From NCBI RefSeq assembly GCF_018687595.1, contig NZ_CP061298.1:868001-932000 (forward strand): 64,000 nucleotides of DNA, read 5' to 3'. Under the pieces are notes generated by a model. It ran no database searches. It had not been told where the DNA came from and was given only the letters and a program-made list of their open reading frames with translations. The translations under genes and the position numbers were made by a program. The stretch's first letter is position 1, and every line of letters starts with the position of its first letter. Of the stretch, positions 9,380-19,240 are shown in pieces. The stretch is from Polynucleobacter paludilacus (GTDB lineage: Bacteria; Pseudomonadota; Gammaproteobacteria; Burkholderiales; Burkholderiaceae).

Positions 9380-9889
9380 CTACAGGCTATGTAAAACAGA
9401 TTTGGCTAGTAAAAGGTCTTGCCATAACAATCTTTTATCTTGCGGCCTGGCGATGAAATGTTCTAGGGTAAAAGAAGGAACCAAGGGAATCTCTTCAAGC
9501 CCCTCTCGATTTAACTCTAGGATGGTGTCTCGTAACTCTTCTAGAGGATCTCTTTCCCCAGTCATCGCTTGGACTGCTTGACCGCCAAAGGCAATTGAAA
9601 TTACGGGTAAGGCTTCATCTGGTCTAGCCAGCTTCGCCTTATTAGCAGGCTCACACCAAAGCCATTCTTTGGAATCTAAACCCAAAACGCGAATGAGGTT
9701 CTGAAACAAAATCTCTGTATCACCCTTTGGTTTGATCCCAAAGAACCACCATATACCCCGCGGCTTGGCTTGAGAAGAAACAGGGGTAGGCTCCTCAATC
9801 TGAGAGGCTTGAGCAGAGTCTCTGGCAACCCATTCAGAAATACCCATCTCTTTTAAAAGGGCTGAGTTGGAATTGCTTATTGTATTCAT
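9380..9889 (-). CDS. Hypothetical protein, possible DNA polymerase III psi subunit (HolD-like)
   Basis: A 169-residue protein of unproven function. Its ATG overlaps the rimI stop (ATGA), so it is third in a tsaB-rimI operon. By eye it resembles E. coli psi: the N-terminal LLKEMGISEW resembles psi LQQLGITQW, a stretch LFQNLIRVLGLDSKEWLW fits the psi helix after its first strand, and the C-terminal RPQDKRLLWQDLL resembles NPTARAALWQQI. In E. coli holD is also next to rimI. A Pro/Gln/Glu-rich insert lies at residues 25-45. Alternatively it is a degenerate uracil-DNA-glycosylase-like protein, since the C-terminal block also resembles type 4 enzymes. No catalytic motif is visible. Confidence 0.5.
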   Translation of the reverse strand: MNTISNSNSALLKEMGISEWVARDSAQASQIEEPTPVSSQAKPRGIWWFFGIKPKGDTEILFQNLIRVLGLDSKEWLWCEPANKAKLARPDEALPVISIAFGGQAVQAMTGERDPLEELRDTILELNREGLEEIPLVPSFTLEHFIARPQDKRLLWQDLLLAKSVLHSL

Positions 9890-10398
9890 TGCGCTAGATT
9901 AATCGATTTGGCCATCACCTGGGCATCTTCTCGTTGACCAGTGGCCTGATCGGCTGGATAGTAGGCTTTACGAACCCCAATAGTTTGATAGCCAAGACCC
10001 TCGTATAGGGTAATTGCCGGAATATTGGATGGCCTGACTTCCAGGATGATCCGAGGCATTAGGCGAGTAGCGGCAATGCCCTCAATGGTATTCATGATTC
10101 TTGCCGCTATACCAAGACGACGTAATTTAGGCGAGACGGTGATATTTAGGAGATGTAATTCATCCACTGCCGGGTAGAGAACACAATAAGCCCACAACAC
10201 CTTAGGATCTAAATAGGTGCCCAGCTGGGCACCATCTGATTCAGGCCTGATGCAGTAAGCCCAATGACCAGCTGCTAATGAATCATTGAAATTACCCTTG
10301 GTCCAAGGATGTGCATGGGAGATTTGCTCGATAGACAAAACCTCATCTAGATCGTCGCTTTGCATTGGCAAAAAAGCCAACTCAACTGAGCTTGCCAT
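9886..10398 (-). CDS. rimI: Ribosomal protein S18 alanine N-acetyltransferase RimI
   Basis: GNAT acetyltransferase that acetylates the N-terminal alanine of ribosomal protein S18. The acetyl-CoA loop is LRRLGIAARI, with RPSNIPAITLYEGLGYQTIG near the C-terminus, as in RimI. I start it at the ATG at 10398 (MASSVELAFL, 170 residues), which overlaps the tsaB stop by one base (TAATG). A longer frame reading back into tsaB adds 36 non-conserved residues and is unlikely. It is coupled to tsaB upstream and to the psi-like gene downstream. Confidence 0.9.
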   Translation of the reverse strand: MASSVELAFLPMQSDDLDEVLSIEQISHAHPWTKGNFNDSLAAGHWAYCIRPESDGAQLGTYLDPKVLWAYCVLYPAVDELHLLNITVSPKLRRLGIAARIMNTIEGIAATRLMPRIILEVRPSNIPAITLYEGLGYQTIGVRKAYYPADQATGQREDAQVMAKSINLAQ

Positions 10399-11108
10399 TA
10401 TTTGAGTTGGCCATGATGCAAACGCTCTTCGGTCGTAAAGGCAACTTTGTTGCGGACATAAAGAGGTTCTAATTGATCTACGGGTATTTGCATTCCTTGG
10501 TCCCACATTGCTTGGGCGCAGATGAGCACACCTAAGGCGTGCGCACCAATTTGATCTTGCTTGATGATGGCATTTGGTGTTAGCAAACGATCGCCATACT
10601 CTAAGATCGCACTCCCTATCACGATATCTGCCTCGCTTAGCTCAACCAACTCTGGTGCGCTAAGACGTGCATCAGAGATACGCTTAGGCCGCGCGTTCGA
10701 CTGCAATTGATACTGAGCCCAGTAAACCTCATCCATTCGAGCATCAATCGCCACTACTAGATTGTTTGTCTGATTATTTGATGATCCGCTCTGATTCAAT
10801 TGGGCTGCGATTGCATCCAAGCTCATTACCGGTATCACTGGCAGATTTGCACTGAGTGCTAGACCTTGTGTAACTGCAAGCCCTAATCGAACGCCTGTAA
10901 AGGCACCGGGCCCGATATCTACAGCAATCGCATCCAAATCTTGGAGCTCCAGATTCGCCTCTTGCAAAAGCACATCAATCCAAGGCAAGAGATGCTGGCT
11001 GGCGGCTGACGATAATTTTTCATGACGAAATAACGGCTGTTCAGACCCAAAGCTGAGGGCTACTGAACACCAAGAGGATGAAGTATCAATTGCAAGTAAA
11101 CGCGACAA
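10398..11108 (-). CDS. tsaB: tRNA threonylcarbamoyladenosine biosynthesis protein TsaB
   Basis: Partner of TsaD in making N6-threonylcarbamoyladenosine at position 37 of ANN-decoding tRNAs. The ASKHA-like N-terminus LLAIDTSSSWCSVAL and the DIGPGAFTGVRLGL motif identify it. Length 236 is normal. The start is TTG (11106-11108), with TAGG six bases upstream; no better ATG fits. It heads tsaB-rimI-psi-like, all coupled by overlapping stops and starts. Confidence 0.92.
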   Translation of the reverse strand: MSRLLAIDTSSSWCSVALSFGSEQPLFRHEKLSSAASQHLLPWIDVLLQEANLELQDLDAIAVDIGPGAFTGVRLGLAVTQGLALSANLPVIPVMSLDAIAAQLNQSGSSNNQTNNLVVAIDARMDEVYWAQYQLQSNARPKRISDARLSAPELVELSEADIVIGSAILEYGDRLLTPNAIIKQDQIGAHALGVLICAQAMWDQGMQIPVDQLEPLYVRNKVAFTTEERLHHGQLK

Positions 11109-11129
11109 GCTAAGCCTATAAAAAAATAT

Positions 11130-11594
11130 CTAAGGACTCAAGCTCTGAATGATCTCTGCCGGAGCCTGTACTAGCTCAATTAGAACACCTTCACCGCCAT
11201 AGGGAAATTCTTCATTTCCTTTGGGGTGTATGAAGGTAATGTCGTGACCCGCAGCCCCCTTACGAATACCGCCCGGAGCAAATCGCATCCCTTGAGCACT
11301 GAGCCATTCAACCGCTTTAGGTAAATCATCGACCCAAAGACCGATATGGTTTAAGGGGGTTTGATGAACGGCAGGCTTTTTATCAATGTCATAGGGTTGC
11401 ATTAAATCAACCTCTACCTGATGTACACCCATTCCGATTGCACAAATATCTTCGTCCACATTCTCCCGCTCCGAGACGAAAGTGCTGAGATATTCAAATC
11501 CAAGCAGCTCAATCCAGAGTTTTCGCAGGCGTTCTTTGCTTTCACCACCAATGGCGATCTGCTGAATCCCAAGAATACGAAAGGGCTTTGTCAT
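11130..11594 (-). CDS. VOC family protein, probable methylmalonyl-CoA epimerase
   Basis: A 154-residue vicinal-oxygen-chelate (glyoxalase/bleomycin) fold protein. Two beta-alpha-beta halves are visible: [12 protein letters not shown] at the N-terminus and [18 protein letters not shown] in the second half, with metal-ligand candidates Glu61, His82 and a late Glu in GVLIELVQA. It starts nine bases after pccA, which places it in the propionate operon, where the step between PccAB and the mutase needs an epimerase. A lactoylglutathione lyase is possible from sequence alone, so the epimerase call rests on context. Confidence 0.7.
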   Translation of the reverse strand: MTKPFRILGIQQIAIGGESKERLRKLWIELLGFEYLSTFVSERENVDEDICAIGMGVHQVEVDLMQPYDIDKKPAVHQTPLNHIGLWVDDLPKAVEWLSAQGMRFAPGGIRKGAAGHDITFIHPKGNEEFPYGGEGVLIELVQAPAEIIQSLSP

Positions 11595-11603
11595 TTTTAC
11601 TCT

Positions 11604-13640
11604 TTACTCGAAACGGATAATCAGTTGATCTACTGCCAAGCTATCACCCTCTTTCGCGCAAATCTCAGCGATGATGCCGTCTTGAGCTGCGCTCAGGGTA
11701 TTTTCCATCTTCATTGCTTCGATTGCTGCGAGCTTTTGCCCTGCAGTGACGCTCTCACCTGCTTTAACAAATATTTTTGTTAGCAGGCCCGGCATAGGAG
11801 ATAAAACCAATTTAGAGGTATCGGGTGGAAGCTTGATAGGCATACGACGCTGCATTTCAGCGCCGAAGGAGCTCAGCACCATACAGTCATATTGGGCACC
11901 ATCAAGGACGAGATGGTACTTCACACCACGACGCTCCACTTGGGCGGTGATCTTACTGGTGCCATTGATTCTGGCATGCAAAGTGATATCACCAGGACGC
12001 CAAGCACTCTCGATATCGTAGCGACTCAAGCCGTCGGCGGTATTGATATAAACAGAATAGACACCTTGTTTTAACTCAATGCGGGCTGGTAGCTCATATG
12101 GAGCTTCACTTGCACCGACCCGTTTACCAGTAACAATCACGAATTCTTTTGCAATGACCATCTCGTGCCCAGCTAACTGACCATCAATCAACTTGATGTG
12201 TTCAAGATAGCGGTAACGCATGAATGCTGCTAAAGCCGCCAATCTATTGGGGTCGGCGGGTTGAACAGAATCCTTTTTAAAGCCCTGCGGATACTCCTCT
12301 GCGATAAAACCAGTTGTGAAGTCACCAGAAACAAAGCGAGGATGTTGCAATAAAGCAGCCTGGAAAGGGACGTTTGAATGAATCCCCCGAATCACAAAGT
12401 TGTTCAGGGCATCACGCATCTTTTCGATTGCTGCTGCACGATCCTTGCCATGGACAATCAACTTTGCAATCATTGAGTCGTAATACATGGGGATCTCGCC
12501 TCCCTCATAGACACCTGTATCAACACGCACGCCATCTTGCTCTTCCGGTGGACGATATTTAACAAGACGGCCAGTAGAGGGCAAGAAGTTCCGGAATGGA
12601 TCATCCGCATTGATACGGCATTCCATTGACCAGCCATTGAGTTTGATGTCATCTTGCTTAAATGCCAACTTTTCGCCAGCAGCAACCCGAATCATCTGCT
12701 CAACTAGATCTAAACCAGTGATTCCCTCAGTAACTGGATGCTCTACTTGCAAGCGCGTATTCATCTCAAGAAAGTAAAAAGACTTGTCTTTGCCAACCAC
12801 AAACTCGACCGTACCAGCGGATTGGTAGTTCACGGCCTTAGCTAAAGCTACCGCTTGTTCGCCCATTGCTTTACGGGTTGCGGGATCAATAAATGGGGAT
12901 GGTGCTTCTTCGATGACTTTTTGATGACGGCGCTGAATCGAGCAATCTCGCTCGCCTAAATAAACCGTATTACCGTACGCATCACCCAAAACTTGGATTT
13001 CAATATGGCGCGGGCCCTCAACAAATTTCTCGATAAAGATCCGATCATCACCAAAGCTATTCATCGCCTCAGTCTTGCATGCTGCAAATCCCTCAGCAGC
13101 TTCTTTATCATTGAATGCAACACGCAAACCTTTGCCACCACCACCAGCAGAGGCTTTGATCATGACTGGATACCCAATACCCTGGGCGATTTTTACAGCC
13201 TCTTCAGTCGTAGCGATTGCCTCGTTATGACCAGGAATGGTATTAACTTTAGCTTCGAGTGCTAATTTCTTGGAGGCAATCTTGTCTCCCATTGCTGCAA
13301 TCGACTGATGCTTTGGCCCAATAAAGACAATGCCCTCTTCTTCACAACGCTTAGCAAACTGTTCGTTTTCGGATAAGAAGCCATAGCCTGGATGAACTGC
13401 CTCAGCGCCGGTATCCTTGCAAGCCTGAATAATGCGATCCATTACCAGATAGGATTCACGTGAAGGTGCTGGTCCAATCAACACAGCTTCATCCGCCAGC
13501 TGTATATGGCGAGCCTCTTTATCAGCCTCCGAATAAACGGCAACCGTTTTAATGCCCATCTTTTGAGCTGTCTTGATGACACGGCAAGCAATTTCGCCGC
13601 GATTGGCAATGAGAATTTTCTTAAACATCTTCGTAGTCAT
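11604..13640 (-). CDS. pccA: Propionyl-CoA carboxylase alpha subunit (biotin carboxylase and biotin carrier)
   Basis: Carboxylates biotin with ATP and bicarbonate, for transfer to propionyl-CoA by PccB. Domains in order: biotin carboxylase N-terminal (KILIANRGEIACRV), ATP-grasp (KASAGGGGKGLR), C-terminal carboxylase domain to about residue 445, a linker/BT domain, and a biotinyl domain with AMKM at 642-645 (Lys644 biotinylated). The 678-residue length and the BT region favour the propionyl-CoA type over AccC. AAGGCGG precedes the first ATG; Met5 is an alternative. It lies between pccB and the VOC gene. Confidence 0.92.
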   Translation of the reverse strand: MTTKMFKKILIANRGEIACRVIKTAQKMGIKTVAVYSEADKEARHIQLADEAVLIGPAPSRESYLVMDRIIQACKDTGAEAVHPGYGFLSENEQFAKRCEEEGIVFIGPKHQSIAAMGDKIASKKLALEAKVNTIPGHNEAIATTEEAVKIAQGIGYPVMIKASAGGGGKGLRVAFNDKEAAEGFAACKTEAMNSFGDDRIFIEKFVEGPRHIEIQVLGDAYGNTVYLGERDCSIQRRHQKVIEEAPSPFIDPATRKAMGEQAVALAKAVNYQSAGTVEFVVGKDKSFYFLEMNTRLQVEHPVTEGITGLDLVEQMIRVAAGEKLAFKQDDIKLNGWSMECRINADDPFRNFLPSTGRLVKYRPPEEQDGVRVDTGVYEGGEIPMYYDSMIAKLIVHGKDRAAAIEKMRDALNNFVIRGIHSNVPFQAALLQHPRFVSGDFTTGFIAEEYPQGFKKDSVQPADPNRLAALAAFMRYRYLEHIKLIDGQLAGHEMVIAKEFVIVTGKRVGASEAPYELPARIELKQGVYSVYINTADGLSRYDIESAWRPGDITLHARINGTSKITAQVERRGVKYHLVLDGAQYDCMVLSSFGAEMQRRMPIKLPPDTSKLVLSPMPGLLTKIFVKAGESVTAGQKLAAIEAMKMENTLSAAQDGIIAEICAKEGDSLAVDQLIIRFE

Positions 13641-13651
13641 GATTGGCCGCC

Positions 13652-15184
13652 TTATAAAGGAATATTGCCGTGTTTACGGGCGGGGTTCTGTAATTCTTTA
13701 TCTTTCAACATGGCTAAAGATCTCGCAATCCGTTTACGCGTCTCGTGAGGCAAGATCACATCGTCGATATAGCCACGGCGTCCTGCTACAAAAGGATTGG
13801 CAAACTTGGCTTTGTACTCTGCCTCTCTTGCTGCAATTTTGGCGGGGTCGGATTTTTCTTCACGGAAAATAATTTCTACCGCGCCTTTTGGACCCATCAC
13901 TGCAATTTCTGCCGATGGCCATGCGAAATTGACATCGCCACGCAAGTGTTTTGATGCCATGACATCATAAGCACCGCCGTAAGCCTTGCGAGTAATTAAA
14001 GTTACCTTCGGGACTGTGCAATCAGCATACGCATACAGCAACTTAGCGCCATGCTTGATAATGCCGCCGTATTCTTGTGCAGTCCCTGGCATAAATCCTG
14101 GTACATCGACCAATGTCACGACAGGGATATTAAAAGCATCGCAAAAGCGGACAAACCTCGCTGCTTTGATGGAGGCTTTGATATCGAGACAACCTGCTAG
14201 CACTAAGGGCTGATTCGCAACAATGCCAACAGTCGAGCCTTCGATACGGGCAAAGCCAATGATGATGTTCTTGGCAAAATCAGGTTGCAGCTCAAAGAAC
14301 TCGCTATCGTCAACCATCTTATGGATCAGTTCTTTGATGTCATAAGGCTGGTTCGGATTCGATGGCACCAAGGTATCTAATGAATAATCAGGCTCTTCAT
14401 GCCGATTGGGGATCTTGACAACCGGAGGCTTCTCACGATTTGAGAGTGGTAAGTAGTTAAAGAAGCGTCTGAGCATCATGATTGCTTCAACATCATTCTC
14501 AAAAGCAAGATCACATACTCCAGATACTGTGGAATGCGTCATTGCACCACCTAGCTCTTCTGCAGTCACGTCCTCGTGCGTGACGGTCTTCACCACCTCA
14601 GGACCCGTTACAAACATATAAGAGCTATCTTTGACCATAAAGATAAAGTCAGTCAATGCGGGCGAATAGACTGCACCACCGGCAGACGGGCCCATGATTA
14701 AGGAAATTTGCGGAATGACGCCGGAAGCGGTGACATTGCGCTGAAAGATTTCTGCATAGCCGCCCAAAGAGGCAACACCCTCCTGAATTCGTGCACCACC
14801 AGAGTCATTCAAGCCAATTACTGGGGCGCCGACTTTCATGGCCTGATCCATGATCTTGCAGATCTTTTCTGCATGAGCCTCTGAAAGTGATCCTCCCAAT
14901 ACGGTAAAGTCTTGCGAGAAGACAAACACTAAGCGGCCATTAATCATGCCGTAACCCGTTACTACACCATCACCGGGTACAGTTTGTTCATCCATACCAA
15001 AATCATGGCAACGATGCTCAACAAACATATCCCACTCTTCAAAAGAGCCAGCGTCGAGCAGTAATTCAATACGTTCACGGGCGGTTAGTTTGCCTTTAGC
15101 GTGTTGAGCCTGAATTCGTTTTTGCCCTCCACCTAGTCGCGCTAATTCACGCTGATCTTCGAGCTGTTGGATGATTTCTTTCAT
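13652..15184 (-). CDS. pccB: Propionyl-CoA carboxylase beta subunit
   Basis: Carboxyltransferase that makes methylmalonyl-CoA from propionyl-CoA and carboxybiotin. The 510-residue protein has both crotonase-like carboxyltransferase halves: the N-terminal half with [20 protein letters not shown] and the C-terminal half with [20 protein letters not shown] and [11 protein letters not shown]. The start has an AAGGAAA site about five bases upstream. It stands between meaB (9 bases) and pccA (11 bases), in the order of use of the pathway. Confidence 0.93.
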   Translation of the reverse strand: MKEIIQQLEDQRELARLGGGQKRIQAQHAKGKLTARERIELLLDAGSFEEWDMFVEHRCHDFGMDEQTVPGDGVVTGYGMINGRLVFVFSQDFTVLGGSLSEAHAEKICKIMDQAMKVGAPVIGLNDSGGARIQEGVASLGGYAEIFQRNVTASGVIPQISLIMGPSAGGAVYSPALTDFIFMVKDSSYMFVTGPEVVKTVTHEDVTAEELGGAMTHSTVSGVCDLAFENDVEAIMMLRRFFNYLPLSNREKPPVVKIPNRHEEPDYSLDTLVPSNPNQPYDIKELIHKMVDDSEFFELQPDFAKNIIIGFARIEGSTVGIVANQPLVLAGCLDIKASIKAARFVRFCDAFNIPVVTLVDVPGFMPGTAQEYGGIIKHGAKLLYAYADCTVPKVTLITRKAYGGAYDVMASKHLRGDVNFAWPSAEIAVMGPKGAVEIIFREEKSDPAKIAAREAEYKAKFANPFVAGRRGYIDDVILPHETRKRIARSLAMLKDKELQNPARKHGNIPL

Positions 15185-15193
15185 AACATTTCC

Positions 15194-16219
15194 TTAGAAA
15201 AATTCATGGCCCATCGCCTCAAGCAAGCGACGCGCCGCTACCGAGGCAGCCATGGTTCCAGCATTTACCTCAGCACTGAGTCTGGGTAATAGTGCTTGCA
15301 CTTCAGGATGGCTTCGGAAGGCGTGCTTTAGTCCGGCATCGATGCGTTCCCACATCCATGAGCCTGCCTGTTGTTTCCGACGCTCCTCTAACTTGCCATT
15401 CGCAGTCTGCAATTTCTGAAAGCGCAGAATGTTGTCCCAGAGTTCTGGAACGCCTTGGCCATTGAGAGCACTCAAACTCATAACGACGGGGTGCCAATAA
15501 TCTGCTTGGTGAGAAGCATGGTCCGGATTGCCCTGAAAGCCAAGTAAGCGCAGTGAGCTCGTAATAAAGGCTTGCGCTCTCATAGCGGCATTCGGATCAA
15601 TATCTGCTTTATTAATGACGATCAGGTCAGCCAACTCCATCACACCTTTTTTAATAGCCTGGAGATCATCGCCAGCATTGGGAAGTTGAAGCAAGAGAAA
15701 TAGGTCTGTCATGCCTGCTACAGCAATCTCACTTTGTCCCACGCCCACAGTTTCAACGATCACTACATCGTGACCTGCTGCTTCAGCAACGAGTAATGCT
15801 TCACGGGTTTTTTCTGCAACACCACCTAAAGTCCCTGACGAGGGGCTTGGCCGAATAAAGGCATGCTCATGAACTGACAGGCGCTCCATGCGAGTCTTAT
15901 CACCCAGAATCGATCCACCCGAGATGCTGGATGAAGGATCGATTGCTAAGACCGCAACCCGATGTCCTTTGTCGATCAAATAGAGACCCAGGGTTTCAAT
16001 TAAAGTGGATTTACCAACACCAGGCACACCAGAGATACCTAAACGAAAGGACTTTCCTGTCTTAGGTAGCAATGCATTGAGCGCTTCGTCTGCGCGCTTG
16101 CGGTGATCTGAGCGCGTGGATTCCAAAAGAGTAATGATCTTCGCCAGTGCACGACGTTGCGCTGGCGATGGTTGACCAGTGAGATCCTCAATTAAGGATT
16201 GATCAGCGGCATTCATCAT
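15194..16219 (-). CDS. meaB: Methylmalonyl-CoA mutase-associated GTPase MeaB
   Basis: G3E-type P-loop GTPase (ArgK/MeaB) that gates cobalamin loading and protects methylmalonyl-CoA mutase from inactivation. Walker A GVPGVGKS is at residues 64-71, DPSS at about 93-96, the switch ETVGVGQSE follows, and NKAD gives guanine specificity. Length 341 fits. The gene lies immediately downstream of the mutase (18 bases), the usual pairing, and the first of two tandem ATGs is preceded by AGGA. Confidence 0.93.
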   Translation of the reverse strand: MMNAADQSLIEDLTGQPSPAQRRALAKIITLLESTRSDHRKRADEALNALLPKTGKSFRLGISGVPGVGKSTLIETLGLYLIDKGHRVAVLAIDPSSSISGGSILGDKTRMERLSVHEHAFIRPSPSSGTLGGVAEKTREALLVAEAAGHDVVIVETVGVGQSEIAVAGMTDLFLLLQLPNAGDDLQAIKKGVMELADLIVINKADIDPNAAMRAQAFITSSLRLLGFQGNPDHASHQADYWHPVVMSLSALNGQGVPELWDNILRFQKLQTANGKLEERRKQQAGSWMWERIDAGLKHAFRSHPEVQALLPRLSAEVNAGTMAASVAARRLLEAMGHEFF

Positions 16220-16237
16220 GGGTTTTGATTCCTAGAC

Positions 16238-18421
16238 TTAGCTAGGATTAACCTGTTTCCGAATTTGCTCAAGCACATCTTTCGCTGAAGCTGGGATCGG
16301 TGTACCTGGTCCGTAGATACCCTTCACTCCTGCTTCGTATAAGAATTCATAGTCTTGGCGTGGAATTACACCACCCACAAACACGATGATGTCATCAGCA
16401 CCCTGTTTTTTAAGCTCTTGAATAATCGCAGGGACTAATGTTTTATGGCCAGCAGCTAAAGTCGAGATTCCTAAAGCATGTACATCATTCTCGATTGCTT
16501 GACGGGCACACTCTTCAGGCGTCTGAAACAAGGGGCCAATGTCAACGTCAAAACCTAAATCCGCAAAGGCGGTGGCGACTACTTTGGCGCCACGGTCATG
16601 ACCGTCTTGACCCAATTTGGCAATCATCACTCGAGGACGACGACCGAAGTCTTTTGCGAAATCACCAATTTCTACTTTGAGTTTTTCCCAGCCCTCGGCT
16701 GAGTCATAGGCAGCTGCATACACTCCGGTCACCTTTTGCGTATCGGCGCGATGGCGCCCGTAAACTTTCTCTAATGCGTCTGAGACTTCACCGACCGTAG
16801 CACGTAAACGCATTGCATCCACAGCAAGTCCTAATAAATTACCGGTGTTCTCTTCTGCGGCTTTGGATAAAGCATCAAGTGCTACATCGACTTTCTTCTG
16901 ATCACGTTTGGCTTTGATATTTTTTAAGCGAGCGATCTGACTATCACGCACCTTGTCATTATCGATCATCAATACATCGACCAAATCTTCTTTGCCAAGC
17001 TTGTATTTATTCACACCCACAATGACATCCGAACCAGAGTCAATCTTGGCTTGCTTTTCTGCAGCAGCAGCTTCAATCTTCAGCTTGGCCCAGCCACTTT
17101 CTACTGCTTTGGTCATGCCACCCATGGCTTCGACTTCTTCGATAATTTCCCATGCTTTGTCAGCCATCTCTTGCGTGAGGTTCTCCATCATGTATGAGCC
17201 AGCCCAAGGATCGATCACACTAGTGATATGGGTCTCTTCTTGCAAAATCAACTGGGTATTGCGAGCAATGCGGCTTGAGGTCTCAGAGGGCAAAGCAATT
17301 GCCTCGTCAAAGGAGTTGGTATGCAGCGACTGCGTTCCGCCGAACACAGCTGCCATTGCCTCAACCGTAGTGCGAACGATATTGTTATAGGGGTCTTGCT
17401 CAGTCAAAGACCAGCCTGAGGTCTGGCAATGCGTCCGGAGCATCAGCGACTTCGGACTCTTAGGCTCGAATGATTTCATGATGCGCCACCATAAGAGTCT
17501 TGCTGCGCGTAACTTAGCAACTTCTAAATAGAAGTTCATGCCAATTGCAAAGAAGAAAGACAGACGACCGGCAAATCCGTCAATATCCAAGCCTTTGGCT
17601 AGCGCTGTTTTCACATACTCTTGACCATCTGCCAAGGTGAACGCCAATTCCAAGACTTGATTGGCCCCTGCTTCTTGCATGTGGTAACCCGAAATGGATA
17701 TCGAGTTGAACTTCGGCATGTACTTAGCGGTGTACTCAATGATGTCGCCAATAATGCGCATCGATGGTTCAGGCGGATAAATGTAGGTGTTACGCACCAT
17801 AAACTCTTTCAGAATGTCATTCTGAATGGTGCCCGAGAGTTGATCTTGCCTTACCCCTTGTTCTTCACCAGCCACGATGTAACCAGCCAAGACTGGTAAC
17901 ACCGCACCGTTCATCGTCATCGAGACAGAGACCTTGTCCAAGGGAATGCCGTCGAATAAGATTTTCATATCCTCGACCGAATCAATCGCAACACCGGCTT
18001 TACCGACATCGCCCGTCACACGAGGATGATCCGAGTCGTAACCACGATGCGTTGCCAAATCAAACGCCACTGAGACGCCTTGGCCACCTGCGTCTAGCGC
18101 TTTGCGATAAAAGGCATTCGATTCTTCCGCTGTTGAAAATCCCGCATATTGACGTATGGTCCATGGGCGTACTGAATACATCGTTGCCTGTGGGCCACGC
18201 ACAAATGGCTCAAACCCAGGTAAGGTATCGGCATAGCTCAGCCTCTCAAGATCGGCAGAGGTATACAAAGCCTTTAAGTAAATTCCATCGGGTGTTTGCC
18301 AGCCCAATTTATCAACATCGCCATTAGGGGCGGATTTTTGCGCTGAGCCATTCCAATCTTCCAGACTCGCTTTTGGCACATTAGGCCAAGTCGAGGCATT
18401 GGTTTTTTTATCGCTAGCCAT
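16238..18421 (-). CDS. scpA: Methylmalonyl-CoA mutase (adenosylcobalamin-dependent)
   Basis: Isomerises (R)-methylmalonyl-CoA to succinyl-CoA. The single 727-residue chain carries the TIM-barrel mutase domain ([18 protein letters not shown], then [17 protein letters not shown]) and a C-terminal B12 domain with the cobalt-ligating His608 in GQDGHDRG. I start at the ATG at 18421 ([10 protein letters not shown]) because GGGAG lies seven bases upstream; an ATG at 18448 adds nine residues without a ribosome site. First gene of the operon with meaB, pccB, pccA and the VOC gene, divergent from a GntR regulator that likely controls it. Confidence 0.93.
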   Translation of the reverse strand: MASDKKTNASTWPNVPKASLEDWNGSAQKSAPNGDVDKLGWQTPDGIYLKALYTSADLERLSYADTLPGFEPFVRGPQATMYSVRPWTIRQYAGFSTAEESNAFYRKALDAGGQGVSVAFDLATHRGYDSDHPRVTGDVGKAGVAIDSVEDMKILFDGIPLDKVSVSMTMNGAVLPVLAGYIVAGEEQGVRQDQLSGTIQNDILKEFMVRNTYIYPPEPSMRIIGDIIEYTAKYMPKFNSISISGYHMQEAGANQVLELAFTLADGQEYVKTALAKGLDIDGFAGRLSFFFAIGMNFYLEVAKLRAARLLWWRIMKSFEPKSPKSLMLRTHCQTSGWSLTEQDPYNNIVRTTVEAMAAVFGGTQSLHTNSFDEAIALPSETSSRIARNTQLILQEETHITSVIDPWAGSYMMENLTQEMADKAWEIIEEVEAMGGMTKAVESGWAKLKIEAAAAEKQAKIDSGSDVIVGVNKYKLGKEDLVDVLMIDNDKVRDSQIARLKNIKAKRDQKKVDVALDALSKAAEENTGNLLGLAVDAMRLRATVGEVSDALEKVYGRHRADTQKVTGVYAAAYDSAEGWEKLKVEIGDFAKDFGRRPRVMIAKLGQDGHDRGAKVVATAFADLGFDVDIGPLFQTPEECARQAIENDVHALGISTLAAGHKTLVPAIIQELKKQGADDIIVFVGGVIPRQDYEFLYEAGVKGIYGPGTPIPASAKDVLEQIRKQVNPS

Positions 18422-18475
18422 CAATTGCTCCCTTAAGGCTGTATTCATCTCGCAAAGTAATTATGGTCATTTTGC

Positions 18476-18505
18476 TTGACAAATCCTGGTTTGTCTAGAT
18501 ATTGT
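18476..18505 (+). promoter_or_regulatory. Predicted promoter of the GntR regulator
   Basis: TTGACA (18476-18481) is a perfect -35. An 18-base spacer leads to TATTGT (18500-18505), a 4/6 match to -10. Transcription would begin near 18511, only a few bases before the ATG at 18516, so the message would be nearly leaderless. No Shine-Dalgarno sequence is visible, which agrees. Confidence 0.5.
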
Positions 18506-18525
18506 ATACATAATTATGAATACAA
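18502..18525. promoter_or_regulatory. Near-perfect 24-bp palindrome, likely GntR operator
   Basis: Left arm TTGTATACATAA and right arm TTATGAATACAA form an inverted repeat matching at 22 of 24 positions (mismatches at 18508 and 18519). TGTATAC-type half-sites are common for GntR/FCD regulators. It covers the -10 region and the start codon of the regulator gene and lies about 80 bases from the mutase start, so one bound dimer could control both directions. Confidence 0.65.
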
Positions 18526-19154
18526 AACTGATTAATCGCCCCCTATATGAGGATGTCGCAGACCGCCTCAGAGGACAAATCTTTGCCCATGAACTAGCTC
18601 CAGGGAGCTGGCTAGATGAGCAAAGCCTGGCTGTTCAGTTTGGGATTAGCAGGACTCCGATGCGAGAAGCCATTAAATTATTGGCTGCTGAAGGACTTGT
18701 GACGATTAAATTGCGCAGAGGCGCCTATGTCACTGAAGTTGAACGAACTGATTTAGAGCAAATCTTCACTGTGCTCTCCCTTCTGGAGGGCGAAGCTGCT
18801 AAAGAGGCAGCACTAAAGGCCAATGAATCCCAATTAAATCAATTAGATGACGTTCATCATCGCCTAGAAAAAGCGGCAGCGGATCGCGATATCGAGCAAT
18901 TTTTTGAAATTAATGTGAAATTTCATGAGTTGATTCTCGATATCGCTGGGAATAAGTGGTTAAACGGGGTTATTGGTGATTTGCGGAAAGTCCTCAAGCT
19001 GCAAAGAAAAGACTCCCTGAATAGAACCGGGCGATTGCAAAATTCTCTGTTAGAGCACAGGCAAATATTGGAGGCCATCCTGAAAGGGGATGCGAAGGCA
19101 GCTGAGATGGCAATGCGCAAACATCTAGCCCAAGGTTTAGAGGCGGCGAGGTAG
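18516..19154 (+). CDS. GntR family regulator with FCD domain, likely controls the methylmalonyl-CoA operon
   Basis: A 212-residue transcription factor. Residues about 8-75 are a GntR winged helix (YEDVADRLRGQI, then LAVQFGISRTPMREAIKLL), and residues about 80-205 are an all-helical FCD ligand domain (NVKFHELILDIAGN carries the usual metal-binding Asp/His pattern). It is divergent from the mutase operon, and an excellent palindrome covers its start codon, suggesting autoregulation. The ligand is probably an acid or CoA-related metabolite of propionate breakdown, but that is inferred only from position. Confidence 0.85.
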   Translation: MNTKLINRPLYEDVADRLRGQIFAHELAPGSWLDEQSLAVQFGISRTPMREAIKLLAAEGLVTIKLRRGAYVTEVERTDLEQIFTVLSLLEGEAAKEAALKANESQLNQLDDVHHRLEKAAADRDIEQFFEINVKFHELILDIAGNKWLNGVIGDLRKVLKLQRKDSLNRTGRLQNSLLEHRQILEAILKGDAKAAEMAMRKHLAQGLEAAR

Positions 19155-19192
19155 ATTTCGAGCTCAATGCTAAGGTATTACCCATAAAAAAC

Positions 19193-19221
19193 AATGGCTT
19201 AGGAGATTATCCTAAGCCATT
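19193..19221. terminator. Bidirectional terminator between the GntR regulator and cytochrome genes
   Basis: A perfect 12-bp stem, AATGGCTTAGGA / TCCTAAGCCATT, with loop GATTA, lies between convergent genes. A-rich sequence (CATAAAAAACAATGG) on the left and TTTTGG on the right give short T-runs in both directions. Confidence 0.75.
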
Positions 19222-19240
19222 TTGGTATGCACTACAGCAA

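Noticed and set aside
9886-10506. Long form of RimI (206 residues)
   Set aside because: The first 36 residues are read from within tsaB and do not match RimI; the ATG overlapping the tsaB stop gives the normal length.
16953-17390. 145-residue plus-strand frame inside the mutase gene
   Set aside because: Antisense to a conserved enzyme and without a start signal.
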